A stretch of 58,088 bases of DNA, taken from positions 1-58,088 of the forward strand of contig JAJDCQ010000195.1 of NCBI GenBank assembly GCA_029260755.1, read 5' to 3'. The notes beneath the pieces are model-generated. The model was not told where the DNA came from, searched no databases, and saw only the letters and a program-made list of their open reading frames with translations. The translations under genes and the position numbers were made by a program. This document shows, piece after piece, positions 41,128 to 49,948 of the stretch; within the stretch, counting starts at the first letter, position 1, and each line of letters opens with the position of its first letter. This stretch comes from Planctomycetota bacterium. GTDB lineage: Bacteria; Planctomycetota; J058; JAJDCQ01.

Positions 41128-42423
41128 ATGCCGTCCAACCGTCGAGCTCTCGTCACTGTTGCAACGGGGATTGTCGTCGTCGCGGTCGGGTTTGCGATCG
41201 GTGTCGAGCCGGTCCGGCTGACTCGCAGGCGTGCCGCCGTCTGCGAGTGTCTCGATGAAGGCAATCCGTGGCGTGCGGCGACCGAGTACGAGCGCTACGT
41301 CGAGCTTCGCGGATCCGAGGATCCGCCGCTTCTGGCCGAGATCGCCCACGCGCAGCTCTGCGACTGGGTTGCGGACGAGTTCTTTACCTACCACGGGTGG
41401 GAGCACTTTGACCCTCGCCGGGTTGCGGCCGAGCTCGCGACGCCCGAGCTCATCGAGGCGCTCCGAGAGGCGTCGGTGCCGGAGGACCCGGACGACATGC
41501 ACGTGCCGCTGTCTGCCCTTGGCTGGCGAGCTTCGCTGGGCGATGAGGTCGCGGTCGGTGAGCTCCGGACGCTGCTCTCCGGGGCAGTCGACGATGAGGC
41601 TCGGGGGCCAATCTACGAGGCCCTCGCGCGGCGTGGGCACGTCCCCGAGGCGCTGGCCTGGGCTCGGGGCGTCGCCGATAGAGTGGCTCAGCGGTGCGAC
41701 GGCGACGGCCAAGAGGACGGCGAGGAATTCTCCTTCCGGACTCCCGACGAGCCTGCGATTCCGATCCTCGTGGCCCACGGAGGGGCCCAGGACGTCGATC
41801 GACTGATCCGGATCTACCGCACCACACCCGCGTCGACCGGCTATCACGAGCACTATGAGATTCCTGAGGCGCTGGAGCGTCTCGCCCTTGACCTCGGCGC
41901 GCGAGAGCAAGCGCTCGGCGTGCTCCGTTACGAGTTGTTCCAAGCCTCCGGCTTCGTCCGGACCTCGCTGTCCGCGCCTGTTGCCAGGGCCGGCGGCCTC
42001 TCGGAAGCCGAATACCACCGAGTGCGCGAGGCGATCGGACCGCCCGATTCGAGGTGGGACTCCTACGACAAGCGACTCGCACTCGATCTCCACGTCGAGA
42101 TTGGTCGCGATCGGCTGGGCTCCGCCGGCGCGCTCGAGCGAATCGAAGCGATGCTCGATTCCCCCGAGGGCCAAGTTCGACTCGAGGCGGCGATCTACCT
42201 CGTGACGGAGCGTTCGGAGCCCCGGTCGGAGTGCGTCCTTCCACTTGTCCGCGAGGAGCTGACTCTCGAGGATCCCAGCGACGCCTGGTCCGAGCTGATC
42301 GGCATCATCGGCGACTCCTCGGATCTCCCGCTTCTTCGAGCGCACCTCGGTGTCAACGGTGAGCGATGCGTCGAGGCTGCGCTGCGCATTCTTCGTCGAA
42401 GTGGCGTTTCGCTCGCTCGGTAG
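41128..42423 (+). CDS. Hypothetical membrane-anchored repeat protein
   Basis: A 431-residue protein (436 if the GTG at 41113 is used) that I do not recognise. An N-terminal hydrophobic segment (LVTVATGIVVVAVGFAIGV) is followed by an all-helical body with repeats resembling TPR or HEAT: RRAAVCECLDEGNPWRAATE, GPIYEALARRGHVPEALAWA, EALERLALDLGAREQALGVL, LEAAIYLVTERSE, CVEAALRILRRSG. Composition differs from its neighbours: more A/T at third positions (gat, ttt, cag, aat occur freely). It converges on the serine hydrolase gene with 16 nt between stops. No function assigned. Confidence 0.72.
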   Translation: MPSNRRALVTVATGIVVVAVGFAIGVEPVRLTRRRAAVCECLDEGNPWRAATEYERYVELRGSEDPPLLAEIAHAQLCDWVADEFFTYHGWEHFDPRRVAAELATPELIEALREASVPEDPDDMHVPLSALGWRASLGDEVAVGELRTLLSGAVDDEARGPIYEALARRGHVPEALAWARGVADRVAQRCDGDGQEDGEEFSFRTPDEPAIPILVAHGGAQDVDRLIRIYRTTPASTGYHEHYEIPEALERLALDLGAREQALGVLRYELFQASGFVRTSLSAPVARAGGLSEAEYHRVREAIGPPDSRWDSYDKRLALDLHVEIGRDRLGSAGALERIEAMLDSPEGQVRLEAAIYLVTERSEPRSECVLPLVREELTLEDPSDAWSELIGIIGDSSDLPLLRAHLGVNGERCVEAALRILRRSGVSLAR

Positions 42424-42439
42424 GCGCTGCGCCGATGCG

Positions 42440-43936
42440 CTACCCGGCCTCGTCCACCGCCGCGATGATCTCCACCAGCATCGCCTGCAGATCGAACGCC
42501 CCTCGCGCCTCGGTGCAGCCGAGCCTCACCACGACCAGTCGGCGGCTCGGGATGATGCAGACGCTCTGGCCCTGGTAGCCGCGGGCGGAGTAGAAGTCGG
42601 CGGGGAGCTCGGGGGCCGGGCGGGTCTCGGGGTCGCCTCCCTCTCCTGCGTTCAGCCACCACTGGGCTCCGTAGCGTCCTCCGGGCGCCTTCGGGGTCGG
42701 CGTGGTGCAGTAGGTGACCCAGCCTTCGGGGAGGATCCGCTCTCCTTGCCAGACTCCGTCTTCGAGGGAGAGCAGGCCGAAGAGGGCCCAGTCTCTCGCG
42801 CTCGCCCAGGAGAAGCTGCTTCCGACGAACGTGCCGTCGGGGTCGGTCTCCATGATGGCGCTCTTCATGCCGATCCGGTCGAAGAGCTCTCGGCGCGGGA
42901 GGGCGTGGTAGGCGGCGTCGTCGCCGACCGCGCGCCGGATCACTCGCTGGATCACGTTCGTGGTGCCGCTGCTGTAGCTCCAGACGGCGTCGGGCTCGGC
43001 GTCCGCCGGCAGCGCCGAGGCGTAGCGGGCGGCGCTCGGCCTCGTGAAGAGCATCTGCACGACGTCGCAGAACGGGTCGCCGTACTCCTCGACGAACCGG
43101 AGCCCGCTGCTCATCCGGAGGAGCTGGTCGAGGGTGATCTTCGCTCGCGGGTCGCCGTCGGCGGACCACTCGGGCAGGCCCGCCGGCTGGTGGATGTCGA
43201 GCTTGCCGTCGCGCACGAGGATGCCGACGAGGGTCGCGGTCAGGCTCTTGGTCATCGACCACCCGGTGAGGCGCGTCTCGGCGTCGATTCCCTCGGCGTA
43301 GCGCTCCGCGATGATGGTGCCGTCGTGAACGACCACGACCGCGCGGGTGCGCCGCGGCTTCGGACCGGGCTCCGCGAACGCCTCGTCGAGGGCGGCCTCG
43401 ATCCTCGCGATGTCGACGCCGGCCGCTTCGGCCGCGCCGGACGCGTCGGGCGGGAGCGCGTCGCCGACCGGCCAGGGCCGGCTCTCGTCGAGCCCCCCGG
43501 GCGCCGGCGGCGCGGGCACGGCTCGGAGGGCCGCCGCGTCGTGCTCCCCGAGGACGAGGGTCGCGCCGAGCCCCGGCCGGAAGACGGCCGTCCGGCTCAC
43601 CGGCCCGATCGAGACCGTCGCCGTCCTCGCCTCGCGGTCGACCTCGAACGAGGCGAAGCCCGCGATCGGCTCGAGGTCCTCGGCGAAGACGCGCTCGGGC
43701 GGGCGCTCGGAGACGAACGTTCCCGAGCAGAGGATCTTCGCTCCGTAGCCCGTCCCGACGCGCGCGAGCTGGAGGACGAACGGCGTCGCGACGGCGAGCG
43801 CGGCCACGACGACGATCGCCACGCCGGCCAGGATGCGGCGGCGCCAGCGTCCTCGCGGCGCGGGGGGATCGGCCTCCGCCTCCGCCGCGGGCGCGGGCGC
43901 GGGCGCGGCGGGGGCCGGCTCGGTGGATTCGGTCAC
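42440..43936 (-). CDS. Membrane-anchored serine hydrolase, beta-lactamase (class C) family
   Basis: A 498-residue protein: Pro/Ala-rich cytoplasmic N terminus (1-30), one membrane helix (about 34-55), then a DD-peptidase/beta-lactamase fold. Ser227-M-T-Lys230 in GWSMTKSLTATLVGILV is the S-x-x-K nucleophile motif; the Tyr motif is in VWSYSSGTTNV; YGAQWWLNAG stands at the third (KTG-like) position; RGYQGQSVCIIPSRRLVVVRLG closes the fold. The family covers esterases and carboxypeptidases as well as beta-lactamases; the YSS variant and the fusion to a helix make an esterase or peptidase more likely than antibiotic resistance. GTG start, GGAGAG about 12 nt upstream. It follows the kinase at 43982 by 45 nt. 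Confidence 0.9.
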   Translation of the reverse strand: MTESTEPAPAAPAPAPAAEAEADPPAPRGRWRRRILAGVAIVVVAALAVATPFVLQLARVGTGYGAKILCSGTFVSERPPERVFAEDLEPIAGFASFEVDREARTATVSIGPVSRTAVFRPGLGATLVLGEHDAAALRAVPAPPAPGGLDESRPWPVGDALPPDASGAAEAAGVDIARIEAALDEAFAEPGPKPRRTRAVVVVHDGTIIAERYAEGIDAETRLTGWSMTKSLTATLVGILVRDGKLDIHQPAGLPEWSADGDPRAKITLDQLLRMSSGLRFVEEYGDPFCDVVQMLFTRPSAARYASALPADAEPDAVWSYSSGTTNVIQRVIRRAVGDDAAYHALPRRELFDRIGMKSAIMETDPDGTFVGSSFSWASARDWALFGLLSLEDGVWQGERILPEGWVTYCTTPTPKAPGGRYGAQWWLNAGEGGDPETRPAPELPADFYSARGYQGQSVCIIPSRRLVVVRLGCTEARGAFDLQAMLVEIIAAVDEAG

Positions 43937-43981
43937 GCGATGACTCTCCAGGATCGACGGGCTGGGCTCGTCGAGCGCCGC

Positions 43982-44884
43982 CTACATCGACGGCGGCCGG
44001 CGCCCCTCCGCGATCGCCGTCAGGTCGTCGACGACCGCCTGGGCGTGGGGGTAACGGTCCTCGAGCGTCCGCGCCGTCATCCGGTAGACGACCGCGTTGA
44101 GCGCCGGCGGCACCGACGGCTCGGCGGCCGACAGCGGCGGGACGTCCTCGCGGACGTGACGCTGCATCGTCAGCACCTTCCCGCGACCGCGCAGCGGCAC
44201 GACGCCGGTGATCATCTCGTGGAGGATCAACCCGAGCGAGTAGATGTCGGCCCGCCCGTCGATCGAGGTCGCCCCGTCGGTGACCGCCTCGGGCGCCATG
44301 TAGCGCGGCGTCCCGAGGACCGCGCCGGTCGCGGTCACGCCCTCGCTCCCGGCCACCTTCGCCAGGCCGAGGTCGGCGAGGCGCGCCACGCCGTCGGGCG
44401 CGATCAGGATGTTCTTCGGCTTCACGTCACGATGGATCACGCCCGCGTCGTTCGCGAAGGCGAGGGCGCGGGCGATCGCGATCGCGACCTCGAGCGAGCG
44501 CTTGAGGGTCAGCCGGCCGCCGGCCGCCGCGATGTGGGCCGACAGGTGCGGCCCGTCGACGAGCTCCATCCCGAGCCAGTGCCAGCCGTCGTCGACGCCG
44601 GTGTCGTAGACCGAGACGATGTTGGGGTGGTTGAGGCTCGCGGCGAGGTGCGCCTCGCGCTTGAACCGCTCGGTGAAGAGGGACTGGGTCACCCGGAGGA
44701 GGATCTTGACGGCCGCCGTTCGCCCGAGCGCCTCGTGCTCGCCGCGCATCACGACGGCGAGCGAGCCGCGCCCGAGCTCGTCGCCGAGGACGTAGGGACC
44801 GAGCCTCTCCGGGAGCCGACGCGGTGGCGCGTTCCCCGCGGCGAGGCGCCAGCTGCTGCCTTCGCGTCGGCTCTCGCCGGTCAT
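43982..44884 (-). CDS. Soluble Ser/Thr protein kinase
   Basis: A 300-residue kinase domain with only short flanks and no membrane helix. Motifs: LGRGSLAVVMRG (glycine loop, with the third Gly replaced), AAVKIL, VIHRDVKPKN (Asp present), LADLGLAKV (DLG in place of DFG, still with the metal Asp), GTPRYMAPEAV, DGRADIYSLGLILHEMITG. It should be active. ATG 44884; it lies 31 nt behind the DUF3108 gene and 45 nt ahead of the serine hydrolase gene on the same strand, so the three may be one transcript. The substrates are unknown; the FHA-protease at 25051-26745 is a candidate reader of such signals. Confidence 0.92.
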   Translation of the reverse strand: MTGESRREGSSWRLAAGNAPPRRLPERLGPYVLGDELGRGSLAVVMRGEHEALGRTAAVKILLRVTQSLFTERFKREAHLAASLNHPNIVSVYDTGVDDGWHWLGMELVDGPHLSAHIAAAGGRLTLKRSLEVAIAIARALAFANDAGVIHRDVKPKNILIAPDGVARLADLGLAKVAGSEGVTATGAVLGTPRYMAPEAVTDGATSIDGRADIYSLGLILHEMITGVVPLRGRGKVLTMQRHVREDVPPLSAAEPSVPPALNAVVYRMTARTLEDRYPHAQAVVDDLTAIAEGRRPPSM

Positions 44885-44915
44885 CGCGCGGCGGCCGTCC
44901 CCCGAGGCCGTTCGG

Positions 44916-45926
44916 TCACGGCGTCTCGGATCGCTCCTCGCTCACCAGCTCGACCTGCGCGTTGAGGTCGACGCCGAACGGGATGACCCCGAGGATCTTC
45001 ACCGGCACGAACGTCTGCGGATCGCACCAGACCTGGAGCGCGCCGTGCAGACCGAAGAGGCCGCGGAACTCCTCGCGAACGCCCGTGCTCCCCTCGGTCG
45101 GGGCCGGCTCCAGGCTGACGAGGAGCGCCTCCCGCTCGCCGGCGGGCACCGTGACCGTCTCGAGCGCGGCGCCCGGCGTCACCTTCACGTCCCACATGTC
45201 GTGGCGATCGACCACCCGGATCGTCTTCGACTCGCCGCCCGGCTTCAGGCCGAGGGTCCGCGCCATGTAGACCGCGGTGAGGAGGTCGTAGGTGTCTCCC
45301 TCCGTCGGATGCGTGCTGCGCTTCTGCCACCAGAAGTGTTTCCTGTTCGAGCACTCCTCCTCGTCGAGCTCGCAGTGCTCCTTGACCGTCCGCTTCGGCC
45401 CGATCCAGAACGCGCGCTCGGTGTAGGTGTTGATGTGGCTCTTGTCCTTGCAGCCCTCGACGATCTTGCAGTGCTTCCACTTCTTGTAGACGGCGCCGTC
45501 GGAGCCGAACTCGATCTTGTATCGTTTCGGGTCGCTGCCGCCCTGCTCGTAGTCGTAGAGGATCGGCGCGAGGCCGTCGCGCTCGATCTGCGACTTGATC
45601 CGGGTGTGGATCTCGAAGCCGAGGGCGCCGCCGCGCCCCTCGCCCGAGATGTAGTAGACCTCGTCGTCGCCGATCTTCTTCCGCTCGAGGATCATGTCGC
45701 CGGTGCCGACGACCGCGCCGAGGGACTCGAAGCCCTTCCAGACCATCACCTGATACTTCAGCGTCTCCTTGGCGGGAAACGGGTCGACCTTGGTCGGCGA
45801 GTCGGGGCGACCGCGCGCCGCCTCCGGCGCGACCGAGGCGAGGACCAGGCCGAGGCCGGCGACGAGGACGCCGGAGACGATGACGCGGCTCGGCGTCGAA
45901 CGGAGGAAGCGACAGCGGTCAGACAC
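44916..45926 (-). CDS. Exported DUF3108-family protein
   Basis: A 336-residue protein with a signal segment (VIVSGVLVAGLGLVLASV, about 13-30). The body shows the DUF3108 pattern, a periplasmic beta-barrel-like domain of unknown role: PAKETLKYQVMVWKGFESLG, IHTRIKSQIERDGLAPILYDYEQGG, YDLLTAVYMARTL and LQVWCDPQTFVPVKILG. A lysine- and cysteine-rich insertion in the middle (KKWKHCKIVEGCKDKSH; HCELDEEECSNRKHFWWQKR) is unusual and could form disulfides. GTG 45926 is preferred because it puts the signal peptide at the N terminus; a longer in-frame start at 46061 exists but adds unrelated residues. Confidence 0.85.
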   Translation of the reverse strand: MSDRCRFLRSTPSRVIVSGVLVAGLGLVLASVAPEAARGRPDSPTKVDPFPAKETLKYQVMVWKGFESLGAVVGTGDMILERKKIGDDEVYYISGEGRGGALGFEIHTRIKSQIERDGLAPILYDYEQGGSDPKRYKIEFGSDGAVYKKWKHCKIVEGCKDKSHINTYTERAFWIGPKRTVKEHCELDEEECSNRKHFWWQKRSTHPTEGDTYDLLTAVYMARTLGLKPGGESKTIRVVDRHDMWDVKVTPGAALETVTVPAGEREALLVSLEPAPTEGSTGVREEFRGLFGLHGALQVWCDPQTFVPVKILGVIPFGVDLNAQVELVSEERSETP

Positions 45927-46118
45927 GCTTCGATCACCTCTACTGCTCGGGGAAGACCGGGCTCGAAGGCGGGCCCCCGCGCCATGCCCGGTCGGCGCTT
46001 CCCCACCGAACGCATCGTACCACACGCCGCGGGCGCCGGCGAGGTCGCCGGATCCCGACATCCCATCATCGACCTAACGAGAGAGCGCGCGGGACGGGCT
46101 AGCGCGGGCCAGCGCGGG

Positions 46119-47222
46119 CTAGAGGCGCGTCCCGTCGAGGAGGCGCTCGACCCGCTCGTCGCGCTCGCGACCGCCGAGCTCGAGGGTAGCCGTCCCCTCC
46201 GCCGAGAGCTGGATCGCGCCGGCGCCGGGGGTGAGGATCTCGACGTTGGCGTGCGCGATCACCGAGCTGGTGACCCAGATCGGCGTGCCGTCGGGGTCGG
46301 CGTAGGGCAGGGTCAGGCATCGCTCGGGCGGCGCGGTGATCTCCGCGCGCACGATCGAGCCGCCGCCCTTCGCCTCGAAGAAGAGCCGGCCCGGCTCGAC
46401 CGTCGAGCGCACCCCCATCGAGCGAAGCAGCGTCGAGACGAGCACCTCGCCGCCGGTCCAGCGCACCAGAACCATCGTGGCGGCCGGCATCGTCATCCCG
46501 AGCTTCTTGATCCGCGCGGAGACGACCTCGAGGACGGCGCTCCCGTCCTCGGCGAACTCGTTGCAGTGGCTCCACGCCCAGCTCAGGGCGTGGCGACTGC
46601 CGAAGACGTGGCTCTGGCAGGCGGCCGCGCCGCGGAGGTGATACTCGCGATCGCCGTGGACGATCTTGCCGTCGGCCCGCGCGTCGACGTTGGCGGAGTT
46701 GACGCACGTCTTCGCGAAGCCCCAGCGGTAGAGACCTTCGCCGAAGTGACGGTGCACGCCGCCGCTGCTCAGCTCGAAGTCCCACTCGATCCGGCTCGCG
46801 CCCTCGCCGACCGCGCCGCGGGCCCGCCGCCCGTCGAACGACCCGAGCTCTCCGACGGCGACGCCGAAGGGCGCATCCTTCGCCTCGAGGTCGTCGATCG
46901 GGCGCTCGACCTTCATCCCGGTCGGCGTCGCATCGGGCCGGTCGGGGTCGAAGACCATCGCCCAGACGGCGCAGACGGCCGGATCGCCGGTCGTGGGAAC
47001 GTGGATCGTGTAGCGGAACCAGAAGCCCGTCCCGCCGGGCCCCTCGGCGACGGTGATGTACCACACCTCGTAGTGACCACGGCGCTTACGGTTCCAGCGC
47101 AGCCGGTTCGCCTGCGCCTCCGGGAGCGAGGCTGCCGTCGGCGCGTCGGGCAGGTAGCTCGCCAGCCCGCCGCGGTCGGCTTCGGACGCTGAGGGGCCTT
47201 CGTTCGGGGCGTTGTCGGTCAC
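46119..47222 (-). CDS. Protein of unknown function, possibly lipocalin-like (AttH/CrtC type)
   Basis: A 367-residue protein without signal peptide. It is beta-rich and Trp-rich: RRGHYEVWYITVAEGPGG, FWFRYTIHVP, IEWDFELSS, HVFGSRHALSWAWSHCNEF and WVTSSVIAHANVEIL. The sequence of Trp/His/Asn segments reminds me of the double-calycin fold of AttH/CrtC and tocopherol-cyclase-like proteins, but the similarity is weak. GTG start at 47222. It stands alone on the minus strand, 192 nt from the DUF3108 gene and divergent from the strong promoter at 47340. Confidence 0.65.
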   Translation of the reverse strand: MTDNAPNEGPSASEADRGGLASYLPDAPTAASLPEAQANRLRWNRKRRGHYEVWYITVAEGPGGTGFWFRYTIHVPTTGDPAVCAVWAMVFDPDRPDATPTGMKVERPIDDLEAKDAPFGVAVGELGSFDGRRARGAVGEGASRIEWDFELSSGGVHRHFGEGLYRWGFAKTCVNSANVDARADGKIVHGDREYHLRGAAACQSHVFGSRHALSWAWSHCNEFAEDGSAVLEVVSARIKKLGMTMPAATMVLVRWTGGEVLVSTLLRSMGVRSTVEPGRLFFEAKGGGSIVRAEITAPPERCLTLPYADPDGTPIWVTSSVIAHANVEILTPGAGAIQLSAEGTATLELGGRERDERVERLLDGTRL

Positions 47223-47339
47223 GCGGCTGGCTCTCGGCGAGGTCGCGAAGACCTCCGGGCGGGGTTCGGCCGTCGCATTGTCGTGTCATGACGAGCATCG
47301 TCAAGGAGATCTCGCCCCTGGAAGCGCGAGCGACCCCCG

Positions 47340-47367
47340 TTGACACGCCCCCCCGGGTATCTAGAAT
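47340..47367 (+). promoter_or_regulatory. Strong sigma70-type promoter for the lipoprotein gene
   Basis: Consensus TTGACA (47340-47345), 16-nt spacer, TAGAAT (47362-47367): the best promoter in the window. It leaves a leader of about 150 nt before ATG 47523. The leader contains short GC stems (for example CGCCCGACGGGCG near 47490-47502) but no riboswitch I can name. The rest of the gap 47223-47519 shows nothing else. Confidence 0.75.
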
Positions 47368-47522
47368 CGTCCGCTCGGTCCGGGCTCCCGGGTCGAATGG
47401 ACGGGACGTCAGGGGGACGTCCGCACCGCAGACGACGATCGGGCGCACGCCCGGGATCGTCTTGAACCCAAGGAGCGCTCGCCCGACGGGCGGCCTCTAG
47501 CAGTGGGGATCTCGGAACCGTG

Positions 47523-48371
47523 ATGAAGAAGCTCATTGTGACGTCGGCGATCGCGTGCGTCTCGCTCGCGCTCATCGGTGGCAGCATCGGCTGCGACATG
47601 CTCCAGAAGAAGGAAGAAGGCGGAAGTGAAGGCGGCGGCGACGGCGGCGGCGCCGACGGCGGCGGCGGCGAAGGTGGCGGCGGCGAGGCCGCGGCCGGCC
47701 CCGACATGCGCGAGTACTTCCAGGCGCCCGACTGGCAGCCGGGCATGGTGTGGGAGGGGATCGCGGTCGGCGAGTGGTACGAGACCACGACCAACCTCCC
47801 GGCCGCGAACATGAAGACCAGCCGCAAGGTCTCCGTCGTCGGCAAGAGCGGCGACAAGTGGCTCATCGAGGTCGTCGACAGCAACCAGGGCTTCACCCAG
47901 GGTTACGTCATCGACAAGGAAGGCACCGTTTCGAAGGCGTACGGCGAGAAGGACGGCGACGTGAAGGAGCTCAAGCTCATGCACATCGACCGCCCCAAGG
48001 CCGTCGAGGGCAAGGAGCCTCCGACCGAGACCGTCCAGGTCAAGGCCGGAAGCTACGCCTGCTGGAAGAACACCGCGGCCGGCACCACGTCGTGGACCGG
48101 CAAGGACGGCGACGCGAAGAACATCACCGTCAAGTTCGCCGGCGCGGCGGGCGACTACGAGCTCACCAAGCTCGAGAAGAAGGACCACAAGGCCGGAGAC
48201 AAGTCGTACAAGTGCCGCGTGGCGACCTACAGCAACAAGCAGGTCATGTGGATCACGGACAAGCCGGCCGGTCCGCAGGGCATCATGGTCAAGATGACCA
48301 CCGACCAGATGGAGACGTGGCTCTCGGACGCGGGCACCGGCGCGAAGCCGAGCTTCACGTGGCCGAAGTAG
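47523..48371 (+). CDS. Lipoprotein, probably highly expressed
   Basis: A 282-residue lipoprotein: MKKLIVTSAIACVSL signal, lipobox GSIGC at about residue 24, a Gly/Glu/Ser/Asp linker (about 30-56), then a Lys/Asp/Gly-rich domain (MREYFQAPDWQPGMVWEGIAVGEWYET onward) unlike any family I can name. It contains VKAGSYACWKNT and KSYKCRVATYSNKQVMWITDKP, with two Cys that may pair. Lys codons are nearly all AAG and the gene sits under a consensus promoter and ahead of a double hairpin, so I expect strong expression. Start at ATG 47523 rather than the GTG one codon before, giving the standard MKK signal. An outer-membrane or periplasmic role of unknown kind. Confidence 0.8.
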   Translation: MKKLIVTSAIACVSLALIGGSIGCDMLQKKEEGGSEGGGDGGGADGGGGEGGGGEAAAGPDMREYFQAPDWQPGMVWEGIAVGEWYETTTNLPAANMKTSRKVSVVGKSGDKWLIEVVDSNQGFTQGYVIDKEGTVSKAYGEKDGDVKELKLMHIDRPKAVEGKEPPTETVQVKAGSYACWKNTAAGTTSWTGKDGDAKNITVKFAGAAGDYELTKLEKKDHKAGDKSYKCRVATYSNKQVMWITDKPAGPQGIMVKMTTDQMETWLSDAGTGAKPSFTWPK

Positions 48372-48442
48372 CTCGAAGAGCCGCGCTCTTCGAGTAGGTC
48401 GCGGCCACACGCGCGGTCTTCGCCACCCGGCGAAGACCGCGC
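48372..48442 (+). terminator. Two tandem GC-rich hairpins behind the lipoprotein gene
   Basis: Stem 1: CTCGAAGAGC (48372-48381) and GCTCTTCGAG (48385-48394), starting one base after the stop codon, 3-nt loop. Stem 2: 14-bp perfect arms 48411-48424 and 48429-48442 (GCGCGGTCTTCGCC and its complement), 4-nt loop, followed by GGCCGTTTCC. This is probably an intrinsic-type terminator or 3'-end stabiliser, although the T-run is poor. Confidence 0.7.
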
Positions 48443-48504
48443 GGCCGTTTCCGGAGAACCGTCCCGCGACCGAAGCGTCCGAAATCGAAGGAGATCGACC
48501 GACC

Positions 48505-49785
48505 GTGAAGAACGCCAGCCTGTCCGCCGTCGCGACCGTGGTCGCCACGCTCCTCGCGGTCCTGCTCGCGCCGAGGCCCGCCCTCGCCGACGAGATCCTC
48601 ACCGTCGACGGCGTGGTCGAGGAGGGCGTCTCCTCGATCGAGGTCGACGACGAAGGCGCGGCCACCGTCGTCACCGAGTCGGGCAAGCGGATCCCGCTCG
48701 CCGACGTTCAGCTCATCCGGCTGGCGCCGCTCGACAACTACTACGCCGCGTCCGGCGCCGTGCGGATCGCGCTGCGAAACGGCGACGTCATCAATGCCGA
48801 GGTGACCGGCGGAGACGAGGACGGGATCAAGGTCGAGAGCCGCCCCCTCGGCGAGCGCTCGGTCCCGCTCGAGCTCGTTCACGGCGTCCTCTTCCCGCCC
48901 GCGTCGCGCGACCGCGCCCGCGTCCGCGTGTTCGAGCAGACGCACCTCGCGATCGAGGAGGAGCACGACGTCTGCTTCCTCACGACCGGCGGCCGGGCCG
49001 AGGGCACCGTCGAGCAGATCGACCACGAGGGGGTCGTCATCCAGGAGAAGACCCTCGACAGCAGCCTCAACCTCGAGCCCGACCAGATCGAGAGCGTCGT
49101 CCTCCTCGAGCTCGACCCGCTCGAGCCGACCGGCGGCGTCGTCCGCGTCCGGGCGCGCCTCTCCGACGGGAGCCTCCTGACCGGCGTCGTGACGAAGCTC
49201 GCCGAGGGCCAGCTCGAGATCGAGTCGCTCCTCGACGAGGAGAAGCCGATCGCGATCCCGGTGAAGGAGGTCTCCTCGCTGACCGTGATCGGCGGCCGCA
49301 CGACGTATCTGGCCGACCTCCCCGGCACCGCCCGGCAGGCGTTCGGCGAGTTCGACGAGGCCGACCCGATCTTCCCCTGGGACAATCGCTTCGGCTGGAA
49401 ACGCGACCGCACCTGCCTCGGCGCGCCGATCCGGCTCGAGGGCAAGCTCCACGAGCGCGGCATCGGCGTCCACTGCCGGAGCGAGCTCACGTTCAAGCTC
49501 GAGCCGGGCGACGGCCACCAGGAGCTCCGCGCCCTGGTCGCCCTCGACGACAGCGCCCGCGAGCCCTCGGACGTCAAGCCGACGGTCACCTTCCAGGTCA
49601 TCGTCGACGGGAAGCCTCGCCTCGGCGAGGGCCTCCTCGTCGGAGCGAGCGACGAGCCGCGCCTGGTGAAGGTCGACGTGAAGGGGGCCAAGGAGGTCAT
49701 CCTCCTCGTCGATCAGGGCGAGAGCCTCCACGAGCGCGGCCGAGCCGTCTGGGCCAACGCGCACCTCGTCAAGGGCCAGCAGTAG
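48505..49785 (+). CDS. Secreted NPCBM-domain protein
   Basis: A 426-residue exported protein (signal about 1-28, ending APRPALADE). Several beta-strand segments of the type VRIALRNGDVINAEVTGGDEDGI and RLSDGSLLTGVVTKLAEGQLEIES repeat through the first 270 residues. The C-terminal about 150 residues are an NPCBM domain (new putative carbohydrate-binding module; KLHERGIGVHCRSELTFKL, ALVALDDSA, VTFQVIVDGK), widespread in planctomycetes. Likely a cell-envelope or extracellular sugar-binding protein. GTG start with AAGGAGAT about 10 nt before. It follows the lipoprotein and its terminator by 62 nt. Confidence 0.88.
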   Translation: MKNASLSAVATVVATLLAVLLAPRPALADEILTVDGVVEEGVSSIEVDDEGAATVVTESGKRIPLADVQLIRLAPLDNYYAASGAVRIALRNGDVINAEVTGGDEDGIKVESRPLGERSVPLELVHGVLFPPASRDRARVRVFEQTHLAIEEEHDVCFLTTGGRAEGTVEQIDHEGVVIQEKTLDSSLNLEPDQIESVVLLELDPLEPTGGVVRVRARLSDGSLLTGVVTKLAEGQLEIESLLDEEKPIAIPVKEVSSLTVIGGRTTYLADLPGTARQAFGEFDEADPIFPWDNRFGWKRDRTCLGAPIRLEGKLHERGIGVHCRSELTFKLEPGDGHQELRALVALDDSAREPSDVKPTVTFQVIVDGKPRLGEGLLVGASDEPRLVKVDVKGAKEVILLVDQGESLHERGRAVWANAHLVKGQQ

Positions 49786-49948
49786 CGGCGCCGCCCCTCG
49801 CCTCGTTCGAGCCGCCGCCCGGTTCGGCCGCCGAAGACGTGGACGGTCTCTCGGCGGTCCACTCATTGAAGAGAAGTGATGATGTGAGGGCGCCGACGCC
49901 CGTCGACCGCCCGCCGAAACCCGTGAGCCCCTCCCAGCGAGAGCCGTC

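Noticed and set aside
42440..43936. Antibiotic-resistance beta-lactamase
   Set aside because: The protein has the fold and S-x-x-K, but the YSS variant and membrane anchor fit the broad serine hydrolase/esterase group; nothing points to resistance.
47368..47522. Riboswitch in the long leader of the lipoprotein gene
   Set aside because: Only short GC stems are visible; no conserved core of a known riboswitch class could be recognised.
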